This document shows positions 1 through 6,311 of a DNA stretch of 6,923 bases, one piece after another. Source of the DNA: Candidatus Poribacteria bacterium (GTDB lineage: Bacteria > Poribacteria > DTPJ01). The DNA lies in the NCBI GenBank assembly GCA_011334435.1, contig DTPJ01000039.1:1-6923 (forward strand), given 5' to 3'. How positions within the stretch are numbered: the first letter of the stretch is position 1; every line of letters starts with the position of its first letter. Made by a program: the position numbers and the translations under genes. A model generated the notes under the pieces. It saw only the letters and a program-made list of their open reading frames with translations. It made no database searches and was not told the DNA's origin.

Positions 1-172
1 CATCTTCAATCTTTTCTAAAGCCTTTTCTTTTGCTGTCAAAGAAGCGTCTTTTATCTTCTTCCTTGTTTCAGCACCAGAAGCAGGGGCTAAAAGAATACC
101 TGTTAAAGCACCAACAACACCACCAACTACAAATGCCAAAATGATTTTTCCAATTTCACCTTTGTCTTCCAT
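1..172 (-). CDS. YtxH-like small membrane protein, 3' end cut by window edge
   Basis: Translation from the ATG at 172 gives 57 residues before the window ends, beginning MEDKGEIGKIILAFVVGG. A glycine-rich hydrophobic segment at about residues 8-30 is followed by LLAPASGAETRKKIKD and a lysine/alanine-rich helix. A membrane helix followed by a 'LLAPxSGxETR' turn is the hallmark of the YtxH (general stress protein) family. These are small membrane-anchored proteins with a coiled-coil tail and no well-defined molecular role. The start has a good ribosome binding site (GGAAAGGAG, rc of about 181-189) that lies inside the end of the upstream DUF948 gene. The upstream stop is only 2 nt away, which implies translational coupling. 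The C-terminus is missing, so total length is unknown. The family call is by motif; the biological role is open. Confidence 0.82.
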   Translation of the reverse strand, partial: MEDKGEIGKIILAFVVGGVVGALTGILLAPASGAETRKKIKDASLTAKEKALEKIED

Positions 173-174
173 TT

Positions 175-708
175 TTAATGCTCCTTTCCTTTTTTGAATA
201 AAGTGATAAATCCCTTCTTTATACCAGTCCATAGGCTGATCACTTCGTAAGCTGGGATCACAGCCTTTTGTTGATATATAGTTACAACTTCATGGGTTCT
301 TTCAACCATGTCTTCAACTGCATCTACCATGACATCAAATTTAGCCATGTTTTCATCAACTGTGTTTGTTACGATGTCCTTAGTTTGTGACACCATTTCG
401 CCAACATCATTGATCATGATATTGACAGTATTCATACTTTCATTGACTTTGCCTGTAATATCTCTGACGTTGCTAGCTAAGGGTTTTATATCTTCTTCAG
501 CTATAACGCCAATTTTTGTGATCACGTCATTTGCCTTTGGTCTCAACTCATCTACTGCTTCTTTAACCTGTTGTATAACAGGCATAATTTGCGTTCGGAC
601 GGTTCTGATGGTATTCCGCAGTTCCAATAATAATACGACAATATAAATTATAAGGAATACAACAGACAGCGTTACTACTGCCATCAAGACTATCTTGATG
701 ATCTCCAT
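175..708 (-). CDS. DUF948 membrane-anchored coiled-coil protein
   Basis: 177 residues. One N-terminal membrane helix (about residues 3-28, IVLMAVVTLSVVFLIIYIVV) is followed by a long helical region rich in V, I, N and D with heptad-like spacing (about 30-150), resembling the signalling helices of methyl-accepting proteins. A basic tail ends in KKGKEH. This is the plan of DUF948 proteins, which are predicted inner-membrane proteins with a cytoplasmic or periplasmic coiled coil and unknown function. They are often encoded beside YtxH proteins, as here. The ATG at 708 is chosen because GGAGG sits 7 nt upstream; an in-frame TTG at 726 would put that site inside the coding region. The gene lies 53 nt after alaS with no visible terminator between, and its stop is 2 nt before the YtxH start. 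It is probably the third gene of the recX-alaS operon. Confidence 0.85.
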   Translation of the reverse strand: MEIIKIVLMAVVTLSVVFLIIYIVVLLLELRNTIRTVRTQIMPVIQQVKEAVDELRPKANDVITKIGVIAEEDIKPLASNVRDITGKVNESMNTVNIMINDVGEMVSQTKDIVTNTVDENMAKFDVMVDAVEDMVERTHEVVTIYQQKAVIPAYEVISLWTGIKKGFITLFKKGKEH

Positions 709-712
709 AGAA

Positions 713-720
713 GCGCCTCC
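713..720 (-). promoter_or_regulatory. Ribosome binding site that fixes the DUF948 start
   Basis: The minus strand reads GGAGGCGC, with GGAGG (716-720) ending 7 nt before the ATG at 708. This decides in favour of that ATG over the upstream in-frame TTG at 726. Confidence 0.75.
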
Positions 721-761
721 AATCAATTAAAATGTTATCGTGGAAATCGTTGTTAGGTAAT

Positions 762-3407
762 TTAAAGTTTTTCAGCTATAACCTTTAAGGTTTCAGCGAC
801 AGCTTCGGAAACTTTGGATGTATCTTTTCCGCCAGCTTGTGCCATATCGGGTCGCCCACCTCCGCTCCCACCAGCGATCTCTGCGACCCTTTTTATTATA
901 TCGCCAGCTTTTAGTCCCTTATTTTTGATTAAGTCATCTGTGACTCCTGCAACGAAAGCCGCTTTTCCGTCGGTAACTGAACCAAGCACTATGACACCTG
1001 ATCCGATCCTGACTTTAAGATCATCAATCATTGTCCTTAACGAATCTCTATCTAAATTTTCAACGGTTGTTGCAAGCACTTTTATTCCTTTTATGTCAAC
1101 AACTTTGCTTAATAGATCGCTAACTTGTGATGAAGCACTCTTTTGTTTTAATCTCGTGAGTTCTTTTTCAAGCTCCTTGTTTTGCTGAATAAGTGCTTCT
1201 ACTCTTTCTGCAATTTCTGTTGGTCGGACGCGAAGCAGGTCAACAACTTTCATAAGTTGATCTTGCATCTCCCGCTCATACAAATATGCAGATTCCCCCG
1301 TGAGCGCTTCTATCCTTCTTATGCCTGCGGAGATACTTCCTTCGCTGACAATCTTAAAGGAACCGATTTCCCCAGTCATTTTGATATGCGTGCCTCCGCA
1401 CAATTCCATGCTGTAACTGTCCAATTGAACGACCCTTACAATATCGCCATATTTTTCGCCAAATAAAGCGGTCGCACCTTTGTCTTTTGCCTCTTGGATC
1501 GGCATTTCTGATATTACAACAGGCGTATTTTCTCTTATACGTTGATTAACGATCCGCTCAACCTCTTTTAGTTTATCAGAAGGCACTGCTTCATAATGGC
1601 TGAAATCAAATCTTAGCCTGTCAGGAGCGACAAGCGATCCAGATTGGGCTACATGGCTTCCGAGAACTTGTCTCAATGCACTTTGTAGAATATGCGTTGC
1701 TGTATGATTTACCGCGATCTTCTGTCGTCTTTCTACATCAATCTCTGCTTTGAGGAAATCACCCGGAGAAACACTTCCAGTTATGACCTTACACTTATGA
1801 GCGATTATATCTGGTATAGGATGAATTGAATCGGTGACCAGAATTTTAGCATCATCTTTAATTAGCCATCCCGTATCGCCGACTTGTCCACCAACTTCTC
1901 CATAAAACGGGGTTTTATCCAAAATTATTTCAACCTCATCGCCTTCTTTGGCAGATGAAAGAAGTTCACCATCTTTTACTATAGCTATTACTTGAGATTC
2001 TGTTGATGTGCTTGAATAGCCTTCAAATTTGGTAATACCATATTCTTTCAGCATATCGCCATATACGCCAGATTGAAAAATTCCGCCAGCAGACTGCCAT
2101 GACGCCCTTCCTCGCTCTCTTTGTTCTTCCATAGCGGACTCAAATTCCGATTCGTTGACAGAAAATCCCTTCTCTTCTGCGACAATTTTTGTCAGATCAA
2201 GCGGAAATCCATAGGTATCATAAAGTTCAAAAGCGTCTATACCAGAGATAACAGAAGTTCCCTCTCTACGTAGGTTAGACATTATAGAATCAAGACGTTC
2301 TAAACCTTGATCAAGAGTTCTTTGGAAACGTTCTTCCTCAGAAAGTATAACTTTTTTGATAAGTTCCTTTTTTTGTGAGATTTCAGGATATACATTGCCC
2401 ATTATTTGGACAACTTTGTCCACACCTTTATATATGAAAGGCTTCTTCATGCCGATCTTGCTTCCATATCTGACGCCTCGCCTAAGAATTCTTCTGAGGA
2501 CATATCCTCTGCCCTCGTTAGATGGCATTACACCATCTCCAATAGCGAATGTCAGGCATCTGACGTGATCTGCAAGCACTCTTAAAGCATAATTTATCTC
2601 TATTGCCTCGCCGTAATTGGTATTGGTCAATTCAGCCATATAATCCACTATGGGTCTGACCAAATCCATATCAAAGACTGTTTCTGTCTTTTGGACGATC
2701 ATGCCGAGACGTTCAAGACACATACCCGTATCTATATTTTTAGTCGGCAATTGATGAAGTTCGCCGTTATCATCACGAGTGTATGTTTGGAATACGAGAT
2801 TCCAGAATTCAAAAAACCTGTCACAGTCACAACCCGGCTGACAATCATCTTTTCCGCATCCTTTATCTTCGCCAAGATCAATGAAAATTTCAGAGCAAGG
2901 ACCACAAGGACCAGGGATAACTACTGGTGGCCAAAAGTTGTCCTTCATTCCAAGTCTAACTATTCTGTCTGCCCTAAATCCTACGTCCTTTGTCCAAATA
3001 TCAAACGCTTCGTCATCATCAAGATATATAGATACCCAAAGCTTGTCCGCAGGGATATTTACCTTTTCCGTTATAAACTCCCAAGCCCACAATATCGCCT
3101 CTTTTTTGAAATAATCCCCAAAAGAGAAATTTCCAAGCATCTCAAAGAATGTAAAATGTCTGTTCGTTTTTCCGACTTCCTCTAGGTCATTTTGTTTTCC
3201 ACTGGCTCTAAGGCATTTTTGAGATGTAGCTGCTCGCCTATAAGTCAACGGTATGCTACCTTCAAAATGCGGTTTGAACTGCACCATGCCCGCAGTAGTG
3301 AAAAGCAATGTTGGATCATTAGGCACAAGAGAATCGCTTGGGATTATCGCATGTCCTTTTTCTCTAAAAAATTCAAGGAATGCGGTTCGCAACTCGTGAC
3401 CGGTCAT
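762..3407 (-). CDS. alaS: Alanine--tRNA ligase (AlaRS), complete
   Basis: 881 residues, the usual bacterial length. It activates alanine with ATP and charges tRNA-Ala, and also charges the alanine-accepting tmRNA found upstream. Visible parts: class II catalytic core at the N-terminus (FTTAGMVQFKPHF about 36-48; TNRHFTFFEMLGNFSFGDYF about 81-100; motif 3 GRGYVLRR 299-306); a cysteine-rich insert with C168, C171, C184, C189, C193 and C195, common in many AlaRS; the editing domain with zinc ligands H568 and H572 (HTATH) and C670 and H674 (CGGTH); a coiled-coil linker (ELEKELTRLKQK); and the C-terminal DHHA1/C-Ala domain with GGSGGGRPDMAQAGG at 846-860. No key residue is missing, so both activation and editing should work. 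AGGAGGA at 3418-3424 lies 10 nt before the ATG. The gene follows recX by 49 nt with no terminator or convincing promoter between, so it is probably co-transcribed with recX. Confidence 0.98.
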   Translation of the reverse strand: MTGHELRTAFLEFFREKGHAIIPSDSLVPNDPTLLFTTAGMVQFKPHFEGSIPLTYRRAATSQKCLRASGKQNDLEEVGKTNRHFTFFEMLGNFSFGDYFKKEAILWAWEFITEKVNIPADKLWVSIYLDDDEAFDIWTKDVGFRADRIVRLGMKDNFWPPVVIPGPCGPCSEIFIDLGEDKGCGKDDCQPGCDCDRFFEFWNLVFQTYTRDDNGELHQLPTKNIDTGMCLERLGMIVQKTETVFDMDLVRPIVDYMAELTNTNYGEAIEINYALRVLADHVRCLTFAIGDGVMPSNEGRGYVLRRILRRGVRYGSKIGMKKPFIYKGVDKVVQIMGNVYPEISQKKELIKKVILSEEERFQRTLDQGLERLDSIMSNLRREGTSVISGIDAFELYDTYGFPLDLTKIVAEEKGFSVNESEFESAMEEQRERGRASWQSAGGIFQSGVYGDMLKEYGITKFEGYSSTSTESQVIAIVKDGELLSSAKEGDEVEIILDKTPFYGEVGGQVGDTGWLIKDDAKILVTDSIHPIPDIIAHKCKVITGSVSPGDFLKAEIDVERRQKIAVNHTATHILQSALRQVLGSHVAQSGSLVAPDRLRFDFSHYEAVPSDKLKEVERIVNQRIRENTPVVISEMPIQEAKDKGATALFGEKYGDIVRVVQLDSYSMELCGGTHIKMTGEIGSFKIVSEGSISAGIRRIEALTGESAYLYEREMQDQLMKVVDLLRVRPTEIAERVEALIQQNKELEKELTRLKQKSASSQVSDLLSKVVDIKGIKVLATTVENLDRDSLRTMIDDLKVRIGSGVIVLGSVTDGKAAFVAGVTDDLIKNKGLKAGDIIKRVAEIAGGSGGGRPDMAQAGGKDTSKVSEAVAETLKVIAEKL

Positions 3408-3456
3408 AAAATAAAAATCCTCCTAATTGAAATTAACGATATTATAAATCTCTGGA

Positions 3457-4092
3457 TTAACTCTCCTTCATAACCTCTTCCAAAACGTTCTTTATCACAT
3501 CATAGCTAAAACCATGTCTGCCTAAAAAAGCATAAAGTTTTCTTTTTACAGAATTTTTATCATCATCTTTATATGACTTTATCTTTTTCCTTGCCAAATC
3601 TAATGCTAAATCATATTGAACTGACTCACTAAAATTTTCGTTAAGAACGGTCTCTATCACGTCTTCCTCAATGCCTTTATTAGCTAATTCATGTTTGATG
3701 ACCATTCTCCCTTTGGGGTTATTACTAATCCTTGATCGCACCCATTCCTCTGCAAAGGTTTTATCATTTACGTATCCATAATTTTCCATTTTTGAGATAA
3801 CATCTTCTATTATATCGTCTGTGTAGCCTTGTCTTTTAAGTTTATCTTGAATTTCCTTTGCTGAATACATGCGTCTTGACAGGAGCATATAAACATAATT
3901 TTTCGCCTTTAATAGTTCATCATCGTAAATTAAATCTTTTAGCTGTTCTTCGTCAACCTGTATTCCTTTTTTTAACTGATATTTGACCGCTACTTCCTCC
4001 GAAACCCCACAAAAAAAGTTTCCATCTAAGAATATTGAAAGCCTTGACGGATATTTTTTCTGGACTTGCAAATCAGTTATCTGACGTTTCAT
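3457..4092 (-). CDS. recX: Regulatory protein RecX
   Basis: 211 residues. RecX binds RecA filaments and modulates, usually inhibits, RecA recombinase and coprotease activity in the cytoplasm. The N-terminal part (ITDLQVQKKYPSRLSIFLDG, about 5-24) matches the extension seen in long RecX proteins. It is followed by tandem three-helix repeats with typical wording: LLSRRMYSAKEIQDKLKRQG, then ENYGYVNDKTFAEEWVRSRI, then KGRMVIKHELANKGI, and a last repeat with KRKLYAFLGRHGFSYDVIKN near the C-terminus. The ATG has AGGAAGA 5-8 nt upstream (4098-4104), a moderate ribosome binding site. It is first in a probable operon with alaS and has its own strong promoter. recA is not adjacent on the upstream side, where ssrA lies instead. 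I see no LexA-type operator at the promoter. Confidence 0.93.
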   Translation of the reverse strand: MKRQITDLQVQKKYPSRLSIFLDGNFFCGVSEEVAVKYQLKKGIQVDEEQLKDLIYDDELLKAKNYVYMLLSRRMYSAKEIQDKLKRQGYTDDIIEDVISKMENYGYVNDKTFAEEWVRSRISNNPKGRMVIKHELANKGIEEDVIETVLNENFSESVQYDLALDLARKKIKSYKDDDKNSVKRKLYAFLGRHGFSYDVIKNVLEEVMKES

Positions 4093-4113
4093 AATAATCT
4101 TCCTGACTTTGTG

Positions 4114-4142
4114 ATAATATATAGATATTGCTAAAAAGTCAA
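4114..4142 (-). promoter_or_regulatory. Sigma70-type promoter for recX-alaS
   Basis: On the minus strand, TTGACT (4137-4142) and TATTAT (4114-4119) are separated by exactly 17 nt. This predicts a transcript start near 4107, about 15 nt before the recX ATG, with AGGA just inside the short leader. It is one of the two best promoter matches in the window and separates recX from the tmRNA gene. Confidence 0.75.
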
Positions 4143-4151
4143 GAGGGATTT

Positions 4152-4196
4152 TTGATAAGATAAGGAAATTAGCTGTAAATGTAGCCTTTTTATCAA
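4152..4196. repeat. Imperfect palindrome upstream of the recX promoter
   Basis: TTGATAA (4152-4158) is the exact reverse complement of TTATCAA (4190-4196). Inside it, AAGG (4162-4165) faces CCTT (4185-4188) across a small internal loop. The 45-bp element starts 9 nt beyond the recX -35 box, at about -45 to -90. It has no T-run on either strand, so it is a poor intrinsic terminator. It could be an operator, or a 3'-end structure for ssrA read-through RNA. The remaining spacer to the tmRNA (4197-4293) is AT-rich and holds no gene that I can see. Confidence 0.4.
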
Positions 4197-4293
4197 CTAT
4201 AATCTATTAGAATATTAAGAGATTTTGAAGGAAAATATTATTGATACTTTTATAATTCTCTAAAAGACAAACAGTTGCCAATTAATATAAAAA

Positions 4294-4650
4294 TGGTGGA
4301 GGTGGCGAGTATCGAACTCGCGTCCGAAGATATATCAACAGAGGCTACTACATGCTTTTCCTGTGATTTGTGCTATCGCCCCTTGCAACTCCCGCAGGCA
4401 GGATTTGCAAAGCACTATCTCGGATATTGCTTCGCCTTTCGTCCTCCGAGCCAAGACGATCAGCTAGCCTGTTAAGCGTCGCCCGCCATATCCCACAGGC
4501 ATGAATATGGAAGACGTAGCTGGTAAAATTACGCAGCTAGAGCCAATTCAGTATTGGCATTTAATTTTTTTCCATCAGTTTAACGAGGCCGATGGAACCT
4601 CGGCATGCAACCCCTGCATCAACTATCCCCGTCGAAACCAATTCACCCCC
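4294..4650 (-). ncRNA. ssrA: Transfer-messenger RNA (tmRNA), one-piece
   Basis: 357 nt. With SmpB it rescues ribosomes stalled on broken mRNAs and adds a degradation tag. The 5' end reads GGGGGTGAATTGGTTTCGAC and the 3' end CGAGTTCGATACTCG then CCACCTCCACCA, so CCA is encoded. The acceptor stem pairs GGGGGUG (4650-4644) with CACCUCC, giving seven pairs including one G-U, and the T-arm carries GUUCGAU. Pseudoknot PK1 is visible: CGAGG (4598-4602) with CCUCG (4584-4588), and UUCCAUC (4591-4597) with GAUGGAA (4570-4576), 11 nt before the resume codon. The tag frame ends LALAA-stop. The gene lies 84 nt after smpB and 152 nt before the recX promoter. I see no good promoter just upstream, so it may be processed from the smpB transcript. 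T5 follows the CCA directly, and no other convincing terminator is seen. Confidence 0.97.
4529..4558 (-). other. tmRNA tag-peptide reading frame (ANTELALAA)
   Basis: From the resume codon GCC (4556-4558) the frame reads A-N-T-E-L-A-L-A-A and stops at UAA (4529-4531). With the alanine carried by the tmRNA, the finished tag would be AANTELALAA. The hydrophobic end LALAA is the usual recognition signal for ClpXP-type proteases. The resume codon is inferred from the usual Ala-Asn start, from the terminal ALAA, and from its spacing after PK1. Confidence 0.88.
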
Positions 4651-4690
4651 ACTAATTTAGATATGAAACCTTAAACATTATCTCGTATTA

Positions 4691-4740
4691 AATATCTAAC
4701 ATCTATTTAATATCTAACATTTAATATCTAAAATCTATTC
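4691..4740. repeat. Three AT-rich tandem repeats in the smpB-ssrA spacer
   Basis: The plus strand shows AATATCTAACATCTATTT (4691-4708), AATATCTAACATTT (4709-4722) and AATATCTAAAATCTATTC (4723-4740). The last copy runs into the smpB stop codon. An exact inverted copy of ATATCTAAA lies at 4656-4664, just outside the tmRNA 5' end, so the spacer RNA could fold back on itself. The function is unknown; it may be simple slippage-prone AT sequence. Confidence 0.6.
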
Positions 4741-5193
4741 CCTTTTCTTTGATATAGACGCCATTTCTCGCCTTAGGTCTTCCTTTTTCAAATCTTCTCT
4801 TTTATCGTAAAGATGCTTTCCTTTGGCGATCGCTAAAGAAACTTTTGCTATTCCCTTCTCGTTAAAATACATCCCCAAAGGGATTAAAGTAAACCCACTT
4901 TGTTGAGTTCTTCCCCATAGTCTTCTTATCTCTTTTTTGTGCAGAAGCAATTTTCTTTTACGTTTTGGATTATATCCCTTATTTTCTGCATGGCTATATG
5001 GGCTTATATGAGCATCATAAAGATATACCTGACCGTCCTCAATTTTAGCATAGCTATCTTGGAGACTAACATTTCCTTGACGGAGTGATTTAACCTCCAT
5101 GCCTTCTAATGCTATGCCTGCTTCATAAGTAGCGATGATATGGTATTCGTGTTTTGCCCTTCTATTTTCTACAATTTTCTTGACTTCTGCCAT
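4735..5193 (-). CDS. smpB: SsrA-binding protein SmpB
   Basis: 152 residues, the normal length. SmpB binds the tRNA-like part of tmRNA, delivers it to stalled ribosomes, and places its C-terminal tail in the empty mRNA channel. Family wording is clear throughout: NRRAKHEYHI near the start, EAGIALEGMEVKSLRQGNVS (about 25-44), SYAKIEDGQVYL, HISPYSHAENKGYNPKRKRK, LLLHKKEI, and the basic tail GKHLYDKREDLKKEDLRRE. It sits directly upstream of ssrA in the same direction, a common pairing. The ATG at 5193 is the only standard start between the next in-frame stop upstream and the conserved region. Oddly, no Shine-Dalgarno precedes it: the 17 nt upstream read CCTGTGATATAAAACCG. It is transcribed from the promoter at 5255-5283. 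Confidence 0.97.
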   Translation of the reverse strand: MAEVKKIVENRRAKHEYHIIATYEAGIALEGMEVKSLRQGNVSLQDSYAKIEDGQVYLYDAHISPYSHAENKGYNPKRKRKLLLHKKEIRRLWGRTQQSGFTLIPLGMYFNEKGIAKVSLAIAKGKHLYDKREDLKKEDLRREMASISKKRE

Positions 5194-5203
5194 CGGTTTT
5201 ATA

Positions 5204-5233
5204 TCACAGGATTTTATGTGTTATAAACAGCAA
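5204..5233 (-). other. Possible nine-codon leader ORF before smpB
   Basis: GGAAGG (5243-5248), at about the predicted transcript start, lies 9 nt before a TTG that opens a frame reading LFITHKIL after the start and stops at TGA (5204-5206). That stop is 10 nt before the smpB ATG, which has no Shine-Dalgarno of its own. Re-initiation or coupling is possible. The TTG start and the very 5' position of the GGAAGG make this speculative. Confidence 0.22.
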
Positions 5234-5254
5234 TATATTTGTCCTTCCAATATA

Positions 5255-5283
5255 ATTATACCACAAACATAGCAAAAAGACAA
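5255..5283 (-). promoter_or_regulatory. Sigma70-type extended -10 promoter for smpB-ssrA
   Basis: On the minus strand, TTGTCT (5278-5283) and a perfect TATAAT (5255-5260) are 17 nt apart. TGG directly before TATAAT gives an extended -10. The predicted start is near 5248, leaving a leader of about 55 nt before the smpB ATG. It may also supply the tmRNA by read-through. Confidence 0.8.
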
Positions 5284-5293
5284 GAATTACCTG

Positions 5294-5311
5294 CAATTTG
5301 GCACAATTTGG
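5294..5311 (-). promoter_or_regulatory. Phased direct repeat upstream of the smpB promoter
   Basis: The minus strand carries CCAAATTG twice with 2 nt between, giving a 10-bp period. It ends 10 nt before the -35 box, at about -46 to -63. An inverted half (CAATTT) lies further upstream at 5322-5327. The position and helical phasing fit an activator or UP-element-like site. Binding is inferred only. Confidence 0.35.
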
Positions 5312-5335
5312 TATCTGTCTTAAATTGTCGGGCAA

Positions 5336-5404
5336 TAAAAAAACCATCTGTTTATAATATCCTCGTTAAACTTGAAAGTATTAACATCAGATTAGCAGAT
5401 GGTT
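5336..5404 (-). terminator. Nested hairpin with T-run after the LamG gene
   Basis: On the minus strand, AACCATCTG (rc of 5396-5404) pairs with CAGATGGTT (rc of 5342-5350). The second arm runs into seven Ts (5337-5343), the first two of which are its own last bases, then ATT. The 45-nt interior folds again: GTTAA...TTAAC (5365-5385) with ACT-TTCA-AGT inside, and TAAT/ATTA between the two stems. It starts 45 nt after the LamG stop, which fits an intrinsic terminator, although the loop is unusually long. Between this element and the LamG stop I see no other feature. Confidence 0.55.
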
Positions 5405-5448
5405 ATCACAAAGATTAAGATTAAATCACAAATCAAGCCTATTATTAA

Positions 5449-6228
5449 TTATTCAGTTGTTTTTAACGTTGCCCAACATGTAGCAAGTTTATCTCTTGGA
5501 TCAACTGCTTCCCCTGCTAATCCTTTGGACAACATAACTTGATTAATTTCCTTTTCGCTTAAAGCTCTTTTATAAATAGCAGCCTCATCAATTATGCCGT
5601 TGAAATATCCATCAGAAGCACCGCCTATTGTCGTAGCCATTCCCGCGCTTGAAATCGCCCCTGGAAAAGCTATTTCCTTATCTTTTTTGCCGTCAAGATA
5701 TAAAAATAGCTTGGTTTTAGCGACAACACCTGCTATATGATGCCATTCATCTTTTGGAGGAGAGACACCAAATCCGTTATCTCCGACCCAACCGGGGCAA
5801 ACGATGAACTCTAACTGAGCACCTGCATTTCTATTATCCCATCTCAACGCCCATGCGTTTACATCTCTTTGTGCAACGATAGAGCCACAGCATATTCCTC
5901 CGCTGTCACCTTTGACCGTAACCCAAACGCACACGGTCATCTCTTCTTTTCCATTAAAAGCTAAATCGTCCGTTCCCGGTATATCAATCTTATCGCTTTG
6001 TCCATTGAACAATAATGCTTCTCCATATTTACCTGCAACAGATTTCGCCCCTTTCAGAGTTCCATCATTTTTGCCGATAACATCTTTGACTTTATCTCCG
6101 CTAATCGTGCTTTTATCAAGCGGCCAATAAGCAACTAATCCATCTTTGACCATCTGTGCTGATACCATATTTGAAATTATGAATATCATCACACATACAA
6201 TAAAAGAATAACTTAATTTTATCTTCAT
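5449..6228 (-). CDS. Secreted LamG / concanavalin A-like domain protein
   Basis: 259 residues. A signal peptide is clear: basic MKIK, hydrophobic core SFIVCVMIFIISNMV, and a likely signal peptidase I cut after VSA (A24). One LamG-type jelly-roll domain fills about residues 29-232. Family landmarks are DGLVAYWPLD, NDGTLKGAKSVAGKYGEALLFNGQSDKIDIPG, TVCVWVTVKG, DEWHHIAGV, LFLYLDGKKDK, and FNGIIDEAAIYKRALSEKEI, the usual 'G.iDev.iy.raLs..Ei' ending. These domains usually bind carbohydrate or act as adhesion modules; no catalytic residues are recognised and no ligand can be named. The tail VDPRDKLATCWATLK (242-256) resembles that of the upstream neighbour. The start is sound: AAAGGAGG at 6237-6244 lies 8 nt before the ATG. 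The 83-nt gap to the upstream gene (6229-6311) shows no clear terminator or promoter, so the two may be co-transcribed. Confidence 0.88.
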   Translation of the reverse strand: MKIKLSYSFIVCVMIFIISNMVSAQMVKDGLVAYWPLDKSTISGDKVKDVIGKNDGTLKGAKSVAGKYGEALLFNGQSDKIDIPGTDDLAFNGKEEMTVCVWVTVKGDSGGICCGSIVAQRDVNAWALRWDNRNAGAQLEFIVCPGWVGDNGFGVSPPKDEWHHIAGVVAKTKLFLYLDGKKDKEIAFPGAISSAGMATTIGGASDGYFNGIIDEAAIYKRALSEKEINQVMLSKGLAGEAVDPRDKLATCWATLKTTE

Positions 6229-6311
6229 TGCTTAATCCTCCTTTTATTCAACAATAAAGAATATACAAAAAGCTACCCTTACTTGCACTATATACGAAGG
6301 AACAATATAAG

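Noticed and set aside
308..646. 112-residue Ser/Thr-rich plus-strand ORF
   Set aside because: It is antisense to the DUF948 gene and its low complexity mirrors that gene's repetitive helix codons.
709..726. Upstream TTG start for the DUF948 gene
   Set aside because: The GGAGG site at 716-720 would lie inside the coding region; the ATG at 708 has correct spacing.
3441..3446. TATAAT in the recX-alaS gap as an alaS promoter
   Set aside because: The hexamer 17 nt upstream is GAAGGA, nothing like a -35 box; AT-rich spacers give such matches by chance.
814..3473. Several plus-strand ORFs of 70-164 codons
   Set aside because: All are antisense to alaS, which has full family motifs in its own frame; their translations show no recognisable domain or start signal.
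4275..4475. 66-residue plus-strand ORF
   Set aside because: It is the antisense of the tmRNA gene; the RNA explains the sequence completely.
4651..4690. A dedicated ssrA promoter
   Set aside because: TATCTA and TAAATT are near the right distance from the 5' end but no -35 box pairs with either.
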